Assembly (NCBI GenBank): GCA_030432755.1
Contig: JAUILZ010000008.1
Span: forward strand, 1-64,000
DNA: 64,000 nt
Direction of reading: 5' to 3'
Source of the DNA: Gammaproteobacteria bacterium
GTDB taxonomy: Bacteria > Pseudomonadota > Gammaproteobacteria > Arenicellales > Poriferihabitantaceae
Made by a program: the position numbers and the translations under genes. Numbering within the stretch: position 1 is the first letter of the stretch; each line of letters starts with the position of its first letter. Positions 62,974 through 64,000 of this stretch are shown here, in pieces. The notes beneath the pieces were generated by a model that saw only the letters and a list, made by a program, of their open reading frames with translations, made no database searches and was not told the origin of the DNA.

Positions 62974-63575
62974 TACCTTATGGTTTGATAGGAAAGGCTC
63001 AACCGCGACTCGTCGCCGTCAGCGTTGGTGGTATCGATACTGGAAATGCGCGCTTCCATGCCGCTGATACGGATCGTTTCGATCACGCCGCGCATGACAT
63101 CGTCGCGCGGCACCAGCGTCACGGACCAGCTGTCACGGTCACCCGTCAATTCCACCATGTAACTTTCGCGCAGATAGCCGTAGTTGCCGGAAAGCGTGGC
63201 GCGAATGCCTTCCACCGCCGTCTGCAACGCTTGGGAGGCATCGATGTTGTAGTGACGAGTCACCGACTCCCCGCGGTCACCGACCTTTTCGATGGAGATA
63301 CTGTCGCCCTGGATGGTGGTGACCTGCACGAACGGAGATTCCACGGTCTTCTCGATGAAATCGGGCGCGCGGTATCGCAGGCGGCCGGTGAGGCGTGTCT
63401 CGCCCAGCAGGAAACCGGATGTGCGATGTTCCACGAATGTCAGTTCGGCTTCCTGCACCATGGCAAGGTCGTGCATCAGGGTTTCCGTGTCCCACGCCGC
63501 CTGGGGCGACGCTACCGCCGGCCAGGACATGAGAAACACCAGGGCCGGTAACCACCTCCGAATAAAAGACTTCAT
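62973..63575 (-). CDS. LolA-like periplasmic lipoprotein/lipid carrier
   Basis: 200 residues with signal peptide SFIRRWLPALVFLMSWPAVA (cleavage near ASPQA). The LolA-like fold is indicated by VQEAELTFVEHRTSGFLLGE and GRLRYRAPDFIEK. With the MMPL exporter it may hand a lipid or lipidated product across the periplasm. The usual LolA outer-membrane lipoprotein route would have LolB; none is seen here. Confidence 0.85.
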   Translation of the reverse strand: MKSFIRRWLPALVFLMSWPAVASPQAAWDTETLMHDLAMVQEAELTFVEHRTSGFLLGETRLTGRLRYRAPDFIEKTVESPFVQVTTIQGDSISIEKVGDRGESVTRHYNIDASQALQTAVEGIRATLSGNYGYLRESYMVELTGDRDSWSVTLVPRDDVMRGVIETIRISGMEARISSIDTTNADGDESRLSLSYQTIR

Positions 63576-63898
63576 TGTATTGTCAGAATAATATTATGCG
63601 CTGATACATCTTCGGCCGGCGCTGCCACGCCGAACAACCTGGCGGTGAGCCCCCGCTGCACCGCGATCCTCTTTCGGCCTCTCCCTGCCGGCATCAAATA
63701 CCGCGAATCGGTCGCCCCTTTTCCGCCGACACGCCTCTGCCAGAACGTCTCTGCCACGGCGCCGAATCGCAGCCGTAACCGCGGCGAATCCGCGGTCACC
63801 GGCGGAGATTATAGTGGAATTACGCCACGGGACGGAAATGCGCCACGGGATGCTGGTAGATCAATGGTTGGCGGGAGGGAAGCCGGCCGCCAGCCACC
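63576..63898. other. Intergenic region without recognised gene
   Basis: About 320 bp between the LolA-like gene and the gene cut at the right edge. Short frames on both strands show no family. No clear hairpin repeat or terminator was found; the promoter of the LolA-MMPL-M81 operon should lie here. Confidence 0.5.
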
Positions 63899-64000
63899 CT
63901 ACTGGATATTGTCGAGGCGGGACGGCAGGGAATCGTCGTCCGCCACGGTGGTGATTACCAGGTCGTGTTCAAAGTAGACGATGAAGGTCGGATAAACCCA
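63899..64000 (-). CDS. C-terminal end of an unidentified gene
   Basis: The last 33 codons before the stop codon at 63899-63901 read VYPTFIVYFEHDLVITTVAD then DDSLPSRLDNIQ. The gene starts outside the window. The YFEHDLV pattern is reminiscent of small beta-rich periplasmic proteins, but no family can be assigned from this piece. Confidence 0.55.
   Translation of the reverse strand, partial: WVYPTFIVYFEHDLVITTVADDDSLPSRLDNIQ

Overview
The window looks like chromosomal DNA of a GC-rich gammaproteobacterium, probably an uncultured or environmental (marine-type) lineage. The evidence is the neighbourhood types: divergent mrp/apbC and metG, rplM-rpsI, a Coq7-type ubiquinone hydroxylase, a DsrC/TusE-family protein, and a lexA-imuA-imuB-dnaE2 SOS mutagenesis operon. 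No rRNA, tRNA or CRISPR array was recognised.

Layout. (1) 1-13.5 kb: catabolic genes with a quaternary-ammonium theme. A Rieske monooxygenase runs off the left edge. A HalD/BesD-like 2OG/Fe(II) oxygenase, nicotinate phosphoribosyltransferase, FAH-family hydrolase, glycosyltransferase and 2-hydroxyacid dehydrogenase follow. Next is a two-gene carnitine module (a dehydrocarnitine-cleaving BKACE enzyme and an L-carnitine dehydrogenase fused to a thioesterase), then a DMT-family exporter, a nitrilase-family amidase, a methyltransferase and pyroglutamyl peptidase. (2) 13.5-25 kb: an accessory stretch of small, functionally unrelated genes, mostly on the minus strand (MliC/LprI-like, DUF3955, SRPBCC+ArsR pair, YdeI/OmdA, GGCT, VOC, SnoaL, DsrC-like, MOSC, NmrA-like, M23 peptidase, DUF3565, LysE, DUF167). 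(3) 25.1-30.75 kb: a chromosomal integron. A divergent integron integrase (intI, plus strand) has a LexA box at its promoter. To its left lie minus-strand cassettes separated by recognisable attC sites (SnoaL-like, GST-like, GNAT, then an older, partly decayed segment with MarR/rhodanese and a broken BrnT/BrnA toxin-antitoxin). The cassettes are visibly more AT-rich than their surroundings. (4) 30.7-38.9 kb: an SOS block. dnaE2, imuB, imuA and lexA form a minus-strand operon whose lexA promoter also carries a LexA box; a toxin-antitoxin pair and a YedK/HMCES (SRAP) gene follow. intI and dnaE2 converge and overlap by 60 bp. (5) 38.9-48.7 kb: housekeeping and catabolic genes, including a translationally coupled kbl-tdh threonine-degradation operon with its LysR neighbour and a hydantoinase/oxoprolinase. 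(6) 48.8-50.5 kb: a coupled pair best explained as TmpA/TmpB, two non-haem iron oxygenases that turn trimethylaminoethylphosphonate into glycine betaine and phosphate. (7) 50.5-64 kb: dcd, mrp, metG, rplM-rpsI, a (2Fe-2S) ferredoxin, coq7, a BetC-like choline sulfatase, an M81 peptidase, an MMPL exporter with a LolA-like partner, and a gene cut by the right edge.

How the parts fit. Carnitine degradation, TmpA/TmpB, choline sulfatase and the Rieske oxygenase all make or may consume choline/glycine betaine, so this cell seems equipped to harvest methylated amines as C, N, P and S sources. The integron integrase and the error-prone polymerase operon carry matching LexA operators and touch at their 3' ends, so cassette shuffling and mutagenesis are probably induced together by DNA damage. 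Several families of hairpin-rich intergenic repeats, plus a 15-bp repeat that has expanded inside imuA and imuB in different reading frames, are also present.
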